DNA of 64,000 nt from Streptomyces rubiginosohelvolus (GTDB taxonomy: Bacteria > Actinomycetota > Actinomycetes > Streptomycetales > Streptomycetaceae). Positions 36,498 through 46,042 of the stretch are shown here, piece after piece. Made by a program: the position numbers and the translations under genes. Position 1 is the stretch's first letter, and each line of letters begins with the position of its first letter. The notes beneath the pieces are model-generated. The model worked only from the letters and a program-made list of their open reading frames with translations, ran no database searches and was not told the origin of the DNA. Where the stretch lies: assembly GCF_014649875.1 (NCBI RefSeq), contig NZ_BMTW01000003.1, positions 124,001 to 188,000 of the forward strand, in the 5' to 3' direction.

Positions 36498-38221
36498 TCA
36501 GGTTCGAGCGGGTCTCCGTGCGGTACGAGGGCACGGAGCGCCCCACGCTGTCCGGGGTCGACCTCACGGTCCCCGAGGGCGAACTCGTGCTGCTCGTCGG
36601 GCCCTCAGGTGTCGGCAAGTCGACTTTGCTGGGTACGGTCTCGGGGCTCGTCCCGCACTTCACGGGCGGGCTGCTGTCGGGCCGGGTCACGGTGGACGGC
36701 CGCGACACCCGTACGCACAAGCCGCGTGAACTGGCCGATCTGGTCGGGACCGTGGGCCAGGATCCCCTGGCCCACTTCGTCACGGACACCGTCGAGGACG
36801 AGCTCGCGTACGGCATGGAGTCGCTGGGTCTCGCCCCGGACGTGATGCGCCGCCGGGTCGAGGAGACCCTCGATCTGCTGGGCCTGGCCGAGCTGCGCGA
36901 CCGGCCGATCGCGACCCTGTCGGGCGGCCAGCAGCAGCGGGTGGCGATCGGTTCGGTGCTCACGCCGCACCCGAAGGTGCTGGTGCTGGACGAGCCGACC
37001 TCCGCTCTGGACCCGGCGGCGGCCGAGGAGGTCCTCGCGGTGCTCCAGCGGCTGGTGCACGACCTGGGCACGACCGTGCTGATGGCCGAACACCGGCTGG
37101 AGCGGGTGGTGCAGTACGCGGACCAGGTCGTCCTGCTGCCCGCCCCGGGCGCGCCCCCGGTGATGGGGCCGCCCGACGGGATCATGAAGGTGTCGCCGGT
37201 CCGGCCGCCGGTGGCCGAGCTGGGCCTGCTGGCGGGCTGGGACCCGCTGCCCCTGTCGGTACGGGACGCCCGGCGCGCGGCGGGCGGGCTGCGGGAGCGG
37301 CTGGCGGGGGCCGCGGTGCCCGTGCGGGCGGGCGTTGCCCCGGCATCGGGGCCGGCGCCGGTGCCGGTGCCGGTGGTCGCCGCGGAACGCTCCCGCCCCG
37401 GCCGCCTCGCCCGGCTGCTGGGCCGGGGGTCCGCCGAGCCGGTCGCCCCGGCCGCCGCCGATCCGGTCACCCGCGTCGACGGGCTCGGCGTGCGGCGCGG
37501 CCGGGTCGAGGCGCTGCGCCGGGTGACGCTCACCGTGGCTCCGGGCGAGACGGTGGCCCTGATGGGGCGCAACGGGGCCGGCAAGTCCACGCTGCTCGGC
37601 GCGCTCGTCGGGATGATCGAGCCCACCGCGGGCTCCGTGCGCGTCGGCGGCCTGGCCCCGGCCCGGACGGACCCGCGCGCGATGGTGCGCCGCGTCGGCC
37701 TCGTACCGCAGGAGCCGCGCGATCTGCTGTACGCGGACACGGTGGCCGCCGAGTGCGCCGCCGCCGACCGGGACGCCGGCGCGACGGAGGGCACCTGCCG
37801 GGCGCTGGTGTCGGAGCTGCTGCCGGGGGTCGGGGACGACACCCATCCCCGGGACCTGTCCGAGGGGCAGCGCCTCGCGCTCGCCCTGGCGCTGGTGCTG
37901 ACGGGCCGCCCGCCGCTTTTGCTGCTGGACGAGCCGACGCGGGGCCTGGACTACGCGGCGAAGGCCCGGCTCGTCGGCGTACTGCGCGGACTCGCGGCCG
38001 AGGGGCACGCGATCGTCCTGGCGACACACGATGTGGAGCTGGCGGCGGAACTGGCGCACCGGGTGGTGATCCTCGCCGACGGGGAGGTCGTCGCGGACGG
38101 CCCGACCGGTCAGGTGGTCGTCTCTTCCCCCGCCTTCGCCCCGCAGACGGCGAAGATCCTCGCCCCGCAGGAGTGGCTGACCGTGTCCCAGGTGCGCGGG
38201 GCGCTGGAGGCGGGAGCGTGA
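36494..38221 (+). CDS. ECF transporter ATPase, fused EcfA-EcfA
   Basis: A 575-residue protein with two ABC ATPase domains in one chain. Domain 1 has Walker A GPSGVGKST (about 35-43), signature LSGGQQQR and Walker B VLVLDEPTSALD. Domain 2 (about 330-560) has GRNGAGKST, LSEGQRLA and LLLLDEPTRGLD. A Pro/Ala/Val-rich linker joins them. ECF importers normally use two ATPases, so this fusion supplies both. GTG 36494 overlaps the EcfT stop, and its own stop overlaps the next start. Confidence 0.9.
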   Translation: MIRFERVSVRYEGTERPTLSGVDLTVPEGELVLLVGPSGVGKSTLLGTVSGLVPHFTGGLLSGRVTVDGRDTRTHKPRELADLVGTVGQDPLAHFVTDTVEDELAYGMESLGLAPDVMRRRVEETLDLLGLAELRDRPIATLSGGQQQRVAIGSVLTPHPKVLVLDEPTSALDPAAAEEVLAVLQRLVHDLGTTVLMAEHRLERVVQYADQVVLLPAPGAPPVMGPPDGIMKVSPVRPPVAELGLLAGWDPLPLSVRDARRAAGGLRERLAGAAVPVRAGVAPASGPAPVPVPVVAAERSRPGRLARLLGRGSAEPVAPAAADPVTRVDGLGVRRGRVEALRRVTLTVAPGETVALMGRNGAGKSTLLGALVGMIEPTAGSVRVGGLAPARTDPRAMVRRVGLVPQEPRDLLYADTVAAECAAADRDAGATEGTCRALVSELLPGVGDDTHPRDLSEGQRLALALALVLTGRPPLLLLDEPTRGLDYAAKARLVGVLRGLAAEGHAIVLATHDVELAAELAHRVVILADGEVVADGPTGQVVVSSPAFAPQTAKILAPQEWLTVSQVRGALEAGA

Positions 38222-39084
38222 AGGCGATGACGGACGTCACCGAACGGGCTCCCCGGCCCGTGCGCCTCGGGCCGAAGTCCGTGGCCGTGCTGCTGCTGAC
38301 CGGGGCCATCGGTGTGGTCGCCTTCGGGTGGCCGCTGCTGGTGGACACCGGGTCCGGGCTCGCGCACGCGCAGGACGCGCCCTGGCTGTTCGCGGCGCTG
38401 CTGCCGCTGCTCGTCGCGGTGGTGGTGGCGACGATCTCCGAGTCCGGGATGGACGCGAAGGCCGTCGCGATGCTCGGCGTGCTGGCGGCGGTCGGGGCGG
38501 CGTTGCGCCCGCTCGGGGCGGGCACGGCGGGCCTGGAGCCGATGTTCTTCCTGATGGTGCTGAGCGGCCGGGTGCTCGGACCCGGGTTCGGCTTCGTGCT
38601 CGGCTCGGTGACCATGTTCGCCTCGGCGCTGCTGACGGGCGGGGTCGGGCCGTGGATGCCGTTCCAGATGCTGTCGATGGGCTGGTTCACCATGGGCGCG
38701 GGCCTGCTGCCGGGGCCCGACCGGCTGCGCGGGCGGGCCGAGCTGGCGATGCTCGCGGTGTACGGGTGCGTCGCGGCGTTCGCGTACGGCGTGGTCATGA
38801 ATCTGCAGGGCTGGCCGCTCATCACCGGTCTCGGTTCGGGGATCTCGTTCGACGAGGACGACCCGCTGCACCAGAACCTGGTGCGGTTCGTCGCCTACTG
38901 CCTGACGACCTCGCTGGGCTGGGACCTGGGGCGGGCGGTACTGACGGTGGTCCTGACCCTGACGCTCGGCCCGACGCTGCTGAAGGCGCTGCGCCGGGCC
39001 ACCCGCCGCGCCGCGTTCGACGCGCGGGCGGCGTTCGGGGAGCCGGAGAGGCAGCCCGAGGGGACGGCCCCGGGCTCATCATGA
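38218..39084 (+). CDS. ECF transporter substrate-binding (S) subunit, probable cobalamin
   Basis: A 288-residue membrane protein of six or seven hydrophobic helices (from RLGPKSVAVLLLTGAIGVVAF onward), with GGVGPWMPFQMLSMGWFTMGAGLLP resembling ECF S components of the CbrT/DUF6580-like class. GTG 38218 overlaps the ATPase stop (GTGA). Substrate assignment to vitamin B12 rests on the riboswitch-like leader and the intrinsic-factor-like first gene of the operon. The last 30 residues are cytoplasmic and polar. Confidence 0.8.
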   Translation: MKAMTDVTERAPRPVRLGPKSVAVLLLTGAIGVVAFGWPLLVDTGSGLAHAQDAPWLFAALLPLLVAVVVATISESGMDAKAVAMLGVLAAVGAALRPLGAGTAGLEPMFFLMVLSGRVLGPGFGFVLGSVTMFASALLTGGVGPWMPFQMLSMGWFTMGAGLLPGPDRLRGRAELAMLAVYGCVAAFAYGVVMNLQGWPLITGLGSGISFDEDDPLHQNLVRFVAYCLTTSLGWDLGRAVLTVVLTLTLGPTLLKALRRATRRAAFDARAAFGEPERQPEGTAPGSS

Positions 39085-39152
39085 TGGGCCGCTGAGGCCG
39101 ACAGGACCGCTGGACGCCCCGCCGTATGGACCGCTGGGCGCTCCCTGCGGGG

Positions 39153-40634
<1,482 letters not shown>

Positions 40635-40659
40635 TCAGATCCGGAGTGGAGAGGTGCCC

Positions 40660-41913
40660 ATGCGCTGCCCCCATCTGCCCGACGGGTTCGACTTCACCGA
40701 TCCCGATCTCCTCCAAGACCGTGTGCCGCACCCGGAGTTCGCCCTGATGCGGGAGACCGCACCGGTCTGGTGGTGCACCCAGCCGCCCAACATCTCCGGG
40801 TTCGGCGACGAGGGCTACTGGGTCGTCACCCGCCACGCGGACGTCAAGTACGTCTCCACGCACCCGGAGTTGTTCTCCTCGAACACCAACACCGCCGTCA
40901 TCCGCTTCAACGAGACGATCAGCCGCGACCAGATCGACGTCCAGAAACTGATCATGCTGAACATGGACCCGCCGGAACACACCCGGGTCCGCCAGATCGT
41001 CCAGCGCGGCTTCACCCCGCGCGCGGTGCGCTCGCTGGAGGCGGCCCTGCGCTCCCGGGCCCGCTCCATCGTCGAGACGGCCCTCGCGTCGGCGGACGCG
41101 GACGGCTCCTTCGACTTCGTGACGAACATCGCGGTGGAGCTGCCGCTCCAGGCCATCGCCGAGCTCATCGGCGTACCGCAGGACGACCGGTCCAAGATCT
41201 TCGACTGGTCCAACAAGATGGCCGCGTACGACGATCCGGAGTACGCGATCACCGAGGAGGTCGGCGCCGAGGCGGCGATGGAGATCGTGGCGTACTCGAT
41301 GAACCTGGCGGCGGCCCGCAAGGAGTGCCCGGCCCAGGACATCGTCACGCAGCTGGTCGCGGCGGAGGGCGAAGGGAACCTGTCCTCCGACGAGTTCGGG
41401 TTCTTCGTGATCCTGCTCGCGGTGGCCGGGAACGAGACGACCCGTAACGCGATCAGCCACGGCATGCACGCCTTCCTCACCCATCCCGAGCAGTGGGAGC
41501 TGTACAAACGGGAGCGGCCGAAGACCACCGCCGAGGAGATCGTGCGCTGGGCGACGCCGGTCGTCTCCTTCCAGCGGACCGCCACCCAGGATGTGGAGCT
41601 GGGCGGTCAGCGGATCAGGAAGGGCGAGCGGGTGGGTCTCTTCTACTCCTCGGCCAACAACGACCCGGAGGTGTTCGACGCCCCGGAGACCTTCGACATC
41701 ACCCGCGACCCCAATCCGCACCTCGGGTTCGGGGGCGGTGGCCCGCACTTCTGCCTGGGCAAGTCGCTGGCCGTGATGGAGATCGACCTGATCTTCAACG
41801 CCGTCGCCGATGTGCTGCCGGACCTGCGGCTGCTGGAGGATCCGCGACGGCTGCGGTCGGCCTGGCTCAACGGGATCAAGCAGCTCCAGGTGACCACGGC
41901 GGCGGAGTCCTGA
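40660..41913 (+). CDS. cyp125: CYP125-type steroid C26-monooxygenase
   Basis: A 417-residue cytochrome P450. I-helix AVAGNETTRN, the ExxR in EEIVRW, and the heme loop FGGGGPHFCLGKS with the axial Cys are all intact. Phrases FDFTDPDLLQ, QKLIMLNMDPPEHTRVRQIVQRGFTPRAV and RSAWLNGIKQLQV match mycobacterial CYP125, which oxidises the terminal methyl of cholesterol or cholestenone to the C26 alcohol, aldehyde and acid, starting side-chain breakdown. ATG 40660 has GGAGAGG upstream. Electron donors are not adjacent; the ferredoxin at 30023 is a candidate. A long hairpin terminator follows. Confidence 0.93.
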   Translation: MRCPHLPDGFDFTDPDLLQDRVPHPEFALMRETAPVWWCTQPPNISGFGDEGYWVVTRHADVKYVSTHPELFSSNTNTAVIRFNETISRDQIDVQKLIMLNMDPPEHTRVRQIVQRGFTPRAVRSLEAALRSRARSIVETALASADADGSFDFVTNIAVELPLQAIAELIGVPQDDRSKIFDWSNKMAAYDDPEYAITEEVGAEAAMEIVAYSMNLAAARKECPAQDIVTQLVAAEGEGNLSSDEFGFFVILLAVAGNETTRNAISHGMHAFLTHPEQWELYKRERPKTTAEEIVRWATPVVSFQRTATQDVELGGQRIRKGERVGLFYSSANNDPEVFDAPETFDITRDPNPHLGFGGGGPHFCLGKSLAVMEIDLIFNAVADVLPDLRLLEDPRRLRSAWLNGIKQLQVTTAAES

Positions 41914-41975
41914 CACCGGTCCCGAGTGGCGGGGCGGGCGCGACGGGCGGACCATGTGAGGACGCGGCGATCCAC

Positions 41976-42023
41976 GCCGAAGGGGTGCCGGGACGGTGAA
42001 CGTCGTCCCGGCACCCCTTCGGC
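41976..42023. terminator. 20-bp stem-loop, bidirectional terminator
   Basis: Arms 41976-41995 and 42004-42023 are perfectly complementary over 20 bp with an 8-base loop. It separates the convergent CYP125 and GT87/PAP2 genes; it ends 5 bases before the latter's stop. Confidence 0.85.
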
Positions 42024-42027
42024 CTGC

Positions 42028-44094
42028 TCACCCGCTGTGTGCCGCCTCCTGCTTCCCGGCCGGCACGGGCTCCGCCTGCTCGGCCGCCGGTTCCGCGGGC
42101 GGCGGCTCGACGGGTTCCGCCGCCGCTCCCCGCTCCTCGTCGACCAGCTTCCGCGGACCCGACAGCACATACGTCAGCCCGAAGCCCAGCCCCACGACGA
42201 GCGCGCCGCCGACCGCGTCGAGCACCCAGTGGTTGGCGGTGGCCACGATCGCGGCGATGGTGAAGAGCGGGTGCAGCAGGCCGAGCGCCTTCATCCACAG
42301 CTTCGGGGCCAGCATCACGATCACCACACCGCACCACAGCGACCAGCCGAAGTGCAGCGACGGCATCGCCGCGTACTGGTTGGTGACGGTGGTCAGCGTC
42401 CCGTAGTCGGGCTTCGCGAAGTCCTGCACCCCGTGGACGGTGTCGATGAAGCCGAGGCCGGGCATGAGCCGGGGCGGGGCCAGGGGGTAGAGCCAGAAGC
42501 CGACGAGCGCGAGGAGCGTGGCGAAGCCGATGGAGGAGCGGACCCAGCGGTAGTCGGCGGGGCGGCGCACGTACAGCACGCCGAGGATCGTCAGCGGGAC
42601 GATGAAGTGGAACGTGGAGTAGTAGTAGTCGAAGAACTCGCGCAGCCAATCGATCTTGACGACGGCGTGGTTGACCCAGTGCTCGATGTCGATGTGCAGC
42701 CACTGCTCGATGGCGTGGATCTGCCGGCCGTGCTCCTCGGCGAGCGGGCGGCCCGCCCGGGCGGCCAGGCGGACCTGGGCGTAGGCGTCGTAGACGACCC
42801 GGATGAGCAGGAGTTCCAGCAGCAGGTTGGGGCGGGTGAAGACCCGGCGCCAGAACGGCAGGAGCGGCACGCGTCTCCAGCGCGCCGCGACCGGTTTCGC
42901 GTAGTCGGTGGGGACCGGGTGCTGCCAGTACGGCGAGGTGCGGGGCAGGAACGGGGCGAGGCAGGCCGCGCCGAGCGCCGTGAGGAGCAGGATGTTGTCG
43001 CGTACGGGGAAGAGCGCCTCGATGTTCGGCAGCAGCATCGTTCCCGGCAGGGTGGCGGCGAGCACCACCACGGACGGCCAGACCAGCCGGTCGGAGGCCC
43101 GCTTGCCGACCTTGCCGACGACCGCGAGGAGCACCCAGAGCAGCTGGTGCTGCCAGGCGGTCGGCGAGACGGCGACGACGGCGCAGCCGGTCACGGCCAC
43201 CGCGAGGAGCAGCTGACCGTCCTCGGCGTACCGCACCGCGCGCCGCAGCCCGACGACGACGACGACGGCGGAGAGCACCAGGAACAGGGCGATCTCCAGG
43301 GGGCCTTCGAGGCCGAGCCGGAGCAGCGCCCCGTGCAGGGACTGGTTGGCGAGGCTGTCCGGCCGCTCCCCCAGTCCGGCGCCCGCGAGATGGTGCACCC
43401 AGTACGTCCACGAGTCCTTCGGCGCCGCGGCCCACGCGACGGCCGTGGCGAGGGCGAAGGTCGCGCCCGCGCACACCGACGCCTGCCGTCGGCCGGTCAG
43501 CCAGAGCAGGGCGGCGAAGAGCAGCAGCACCGGCTGGAAGGCGGCGGCGATGCCGACGAGGACGCCCGCCGCCCGGTGGTCCCGGACGACGAACCAGGCC
43601 AGGAGCACCAGCAGGACGGGCAGGATGCTCGTCTGGCCCAGGTGCAGGGCGTTGCGGACCGGCAGCGACAGCATGAACAGGCTGATCGCGACGGGGGCCG
43701 CGAGCAGGGCCGTCCGGCGGCCCACCGGCCCGGGCAGGGCCTTGGCCGCGACGAGGCCGAGGGCGACGACGAGCAGCAGGGACCCGAACGTCCAGGCCAC
43801 GCCCAGGGTCTGCTGGGCCGTGGCGGTGAGCGGTTTCAGGACGAGCCCGGCGAAGGGCGTCCCGGTGAACCGGCCGCCGTCGTACAGCGAGCCCGTCATG
43901 TGCAGGACGCCGTTCTCCCCGATCCAGGTCTCCAGATCGAGGAGCCGTTCCCCCGGTGGCTGCCGGAGCACCACCGCCACCTGCCGTACCGCGAGCACGG
44001 CCACGACCAGCCAGAGCAGGGCCCTGGTCAGCCCCGCCCCCGCTCCCGTGTCCGCCGCCGCGTCACCGCGCACACTGTGATCCGCATTCACCAC
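42028..44094 (-). CDS. bifunctional GT87 polyprenol glycosyltransferase / PAP2 phosphatase membrane protein
   Basis: A 688-residue membrane protein. The N-terminal half (to about 400) has around ten helices with RNALHLGQTS and WAAAPKDSWTYW, typical of GT87/GT-C mannosyl- or arabinosyl-transferases. The C-terminal half holds a PAP2/Aur1-type domain with AAMPSLHFGWSLW (catalytic His) and TANHWVLDAVGG (His/Asp). Fusion suggests coupled sugar transfer and polyprenyl-phosphate recycling. GTG 44094 follows GGAGGG; an ATG at 44148 is also in frame. The C-terminus is an acidic Pro/Glu/Ala tail. Confidence 0.82.
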   Translation of the reverse strand: MVNADHSVRGDAAADTGAGAGLTRALLWLVVAVLAVRQVAVVLRQPPGERLLDLETWIGENGVLHMTGSLYDGGRFTGTPFAGLVLKPLTATAQQTLGVAWTFGSLLLVVALGLVAAKALPGPVGRRTALLAAPVAISLFMLSLPVRNALHLGQTSILPVLLVLLAWFVVRDHRAAGVLVGIAAAFQPVLLLFAALLWLTGRRQASVCAGATFALATAVAWAAAPKDSWTYWVHHLAGAGLGERPDSLANQSLHGALLRLGLEGPLEIALFLVLSAVVVVVGLRRAVRYAEDGQLLLAVAVTGCAVVAVSPTAWQHQLLWVLLAVVGKVGKRASDRLVWPSVVVLAATLPGTMLLPNIEALFPVRDNILLLTALGAACLAPFLPRTSPYWQHPVPTDYAKPVAARWRRVPLLPFWRRVFTRPNLLLELLLIRVVYDAYAQVRLAARAGRPLAEEHGRQIHAIEQWLHIDIEHWVNHAVVKIDWLREFFDYYYSTFHFIVPLTILGVLYVRRPADYRWVRSSIGFATLLALVGFWLYPLAPPRLMPGLGFIDTVHGVQDFAKPDYGTLTTVTNQYAAMPSLHFGWSLWCGVVIVMLAPKLWMKALGLLHPLFTIAAIVATANHWVLDAVGGALVVGLGFGLTYVLSGPRKLVDEERGAAAEPVEPPPAEPAAEQAEPVPAGKQEAAHSG

Positions 44095-44293
44095 GCTGCG
44101 CCGACCCTCCCACCCGTTCCGTGCATCGCCCTTGGAAGTGGGGGCCATGCAGGATGAAGCCTCGCATTGCCCAACGAGGTAGACCCAATCAACCCCCTCT
44201 TTGCCTGGCTGTCATCCTGCTTTGGTCCGGAAGAACTCGTCCGTGGGGATGACGGGGGGCGCCGGAAGGCCTCGGGTCGGCGCGGGGAGGGCC

Positions 44294-45462
44294 TCAGGCG
44301 TCCGGGCCGGCGGGGGTGTCCGCCTGCCAGGCGGTGAACAGGGGTACGTCGCCGGCTCCGGCCAGCACGACGATGCCGAAAGGCCGGTCGAAGGCGATGT
44401 GGTGGACCCGCTGCGGCCGGGGCGCGGCACCCGCCGGGGCCGCGACCACCGTCACGGCCGCGGCCTCCACGCCCTCCTCGGCGATCTTCAGCACGGCCTC
44501 CTGGATCACGTCGGAGACGCGAAGGCGTTCGGGCGAGAGGCCGGAGAAGTCGGCGTCGTCCGAGGTGGCCAGCCGTACGCCGAGGGCGGGCAGCTGCTCG
44601 GTGACGGACACCCGGGTCCGCAGGGCGAGCCGCGGCAGCCCGACGGTCACCCGGTCGGTGTCCAGCGCGGTGCCCGCGGTCCGGGGTGCCCAGCCCACGG
44701 GGAGGACGCGTTCCGGGCCCGCCCCCGGCTCGCCCAGGACGAGGCGGACCCGGGCCCCGGGAACGCCGCCCGGCTCTTGGGCGCAGCGCAGCTCGACGGC
44801 GTACGCCCCGCCGGCCGTCCAGGCGTCGGCCATCGGCACGTCCTTGGACATGGTCGGCACCGGGCGGACCGTCCCGGCCGCGTCGGTGAACGGCAGAACC
44901 CGGGTGCGCCGGCCCTCGAACGGCTTCTCCCAGCGGGCCTTCAGCGCCAGGACGTTGACCAGGGCGAGCAGGGTGTCGTCGGTGATCTCCAGCGGCAGCC
45001 GCTCGATCAGCCCGCCGGTGGCCTCGCGCGCCCAGGCGTCGACGGCCGCCGGGTCCATCGGGTCGAAGCGGACGTCCGGCAGCGCCTCCCGGTACGCGCG
45101 CAGCACGGGCACCCGGCTCCAGACCCGGGTGGCCACGCCCAGCGCCCCGGTCGCCGCCAGCTCCCGGGCCACCTTCGTGACGGCCGGGGCGGCTTCCCGG
45201 TCCGCGGTGCCGAGGAGGGCCCGCAGCTCGGCGGCGGTCGCGCCGCGGGCGCCCGCGGCGACGGCGGCCAGGGCGAGCCACAGCCCGGCGGGCGAACAGA
45301 CGAAGCCGACGGTCGGCACGGTACGGCCCCGGCGCCACCACCGCTCCCGCCCCCGGCCCGCTGTTCCCTCGGCGGCCATGCCGTCCTGTATCCAGCGTTC
45401 GGCGAGATGCTGGATCGCCCGGGTGTCGTGGTCGCGGCGTCGGTCGCGGACACGTCGGTCAC
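44294..45462 (-). CDS. serpin-family protein with a probable 5' frameshift
   Basis: A bacterial serpin of about 380 residues. Clear serpin parts are FVCSPAGLWLALAAVAAGARGATAAELRALLG, TDDTLLALVNVLALKARWEKPF and the hinge AEEGVEAAAVTVV before the reactive loop, then FDRPFGIVVLAG. The hinge is of the inhibitory type. The serpin frame has no good start before ATG 45379, which would remove helix A. In the +1 frame, GTG 45462 has a GGGGG ribosome-binding site and reads MTDVSATDAATT, the expected N-terminus, so a 1-base indel near 45400-45430 is likely (real or sequencing error). No signal peptide is seen. Confidence 0.65.
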
Positions 45463-45513
45463 TGCTGCCCCCTGCAGGTAATGGCGTCGTCGTCAGGCCG
45501 TACGGCAGCAAGA

Positions 45514-46011
45514 ATGCCTGACATGACCTGGACCGTGGCCGCCGAACGTTTCGACTCCCCCGACGCGAGCGCACTGCGCCGTGACTACTACGACGAGGTC
45601 GCGAGCCGCTACTGGAACCGGCCCGCGACCGCCGCCGAGATCGCCGACGGGCTGGCCGACGACGGGGCCGACCTGCTCGTACCGCCGACCGGTCAGTTCG
45701 TCGTCGGGCGGTACGGGAGCAAGGCGGCGAGCTGTGCCGGTCTGGTGCTCACGGAGGAGGCCGGGGCGGGCACGGCGGAGCTGACGCGGGTGTACGTACG
45801 CCCGGCGTTCCGGGGGACGGGCGGCGGCGGGCTGCTGCTGGCCGCGGTGGAGGAGGCGGCGAGGGCGTACGGCGTACGGCTGCTGCGGCTGGACACCCGC
45901 AACGACCTGGTCGAGGCGCGCGGGCTGTACACGAAGCACGGGTACCGGGAGGTGCCGGCGTTCCACCGCCGCAACCCGTACGCGGAGCACTGGTTCGCCA
46001 AGGAGCTGTGA
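45514..46011 (+). CDS. GNAT-family N-acetyltransferase
   Basis: A 165-residue acetyltransferase. The acetyl-CoA loop reads RVYVRPAFRGTGGGGLLLAAVEEAAR (motif A, about 103-128), followed by LRLDTRNDLVEARGLYTKHGYREVPAF, the usual motif B. ATG 45514 or ATG 45523 may start it. It is divergent from the serpin gene by 51 bases and 31 bases convergent with the MFS gene that follows. The substrate is unknown. Confidence 0.82.
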   Translation: MPDMTWTVAAERFDSPDASALRRDYYDEVASRYWNRPATAAEIADGLADDGADLLVPPTGQFVVGRYGSKAASCAGLVLTEEAGAGTAELTRVYVRPAFRGTGGGGLLLAAVEEAARAYGVRLLRLDTRNDLVEARGLYTKHGYREVPAFHRRNPYAEHWFAKEL

Positions 46012-46042
46012 CCCGGCCCCGGCGCGCGTGAACCGTCCGGGC

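Noticed and set aside
45007..45462. Separate 151-aa gene starting at GTG 45462
   Set aside because: Beyond the first dozen residues its sequence is a Pro/Arg-rich shadow of the serpin frame; only the start region is believable as the serpin N-terminus.
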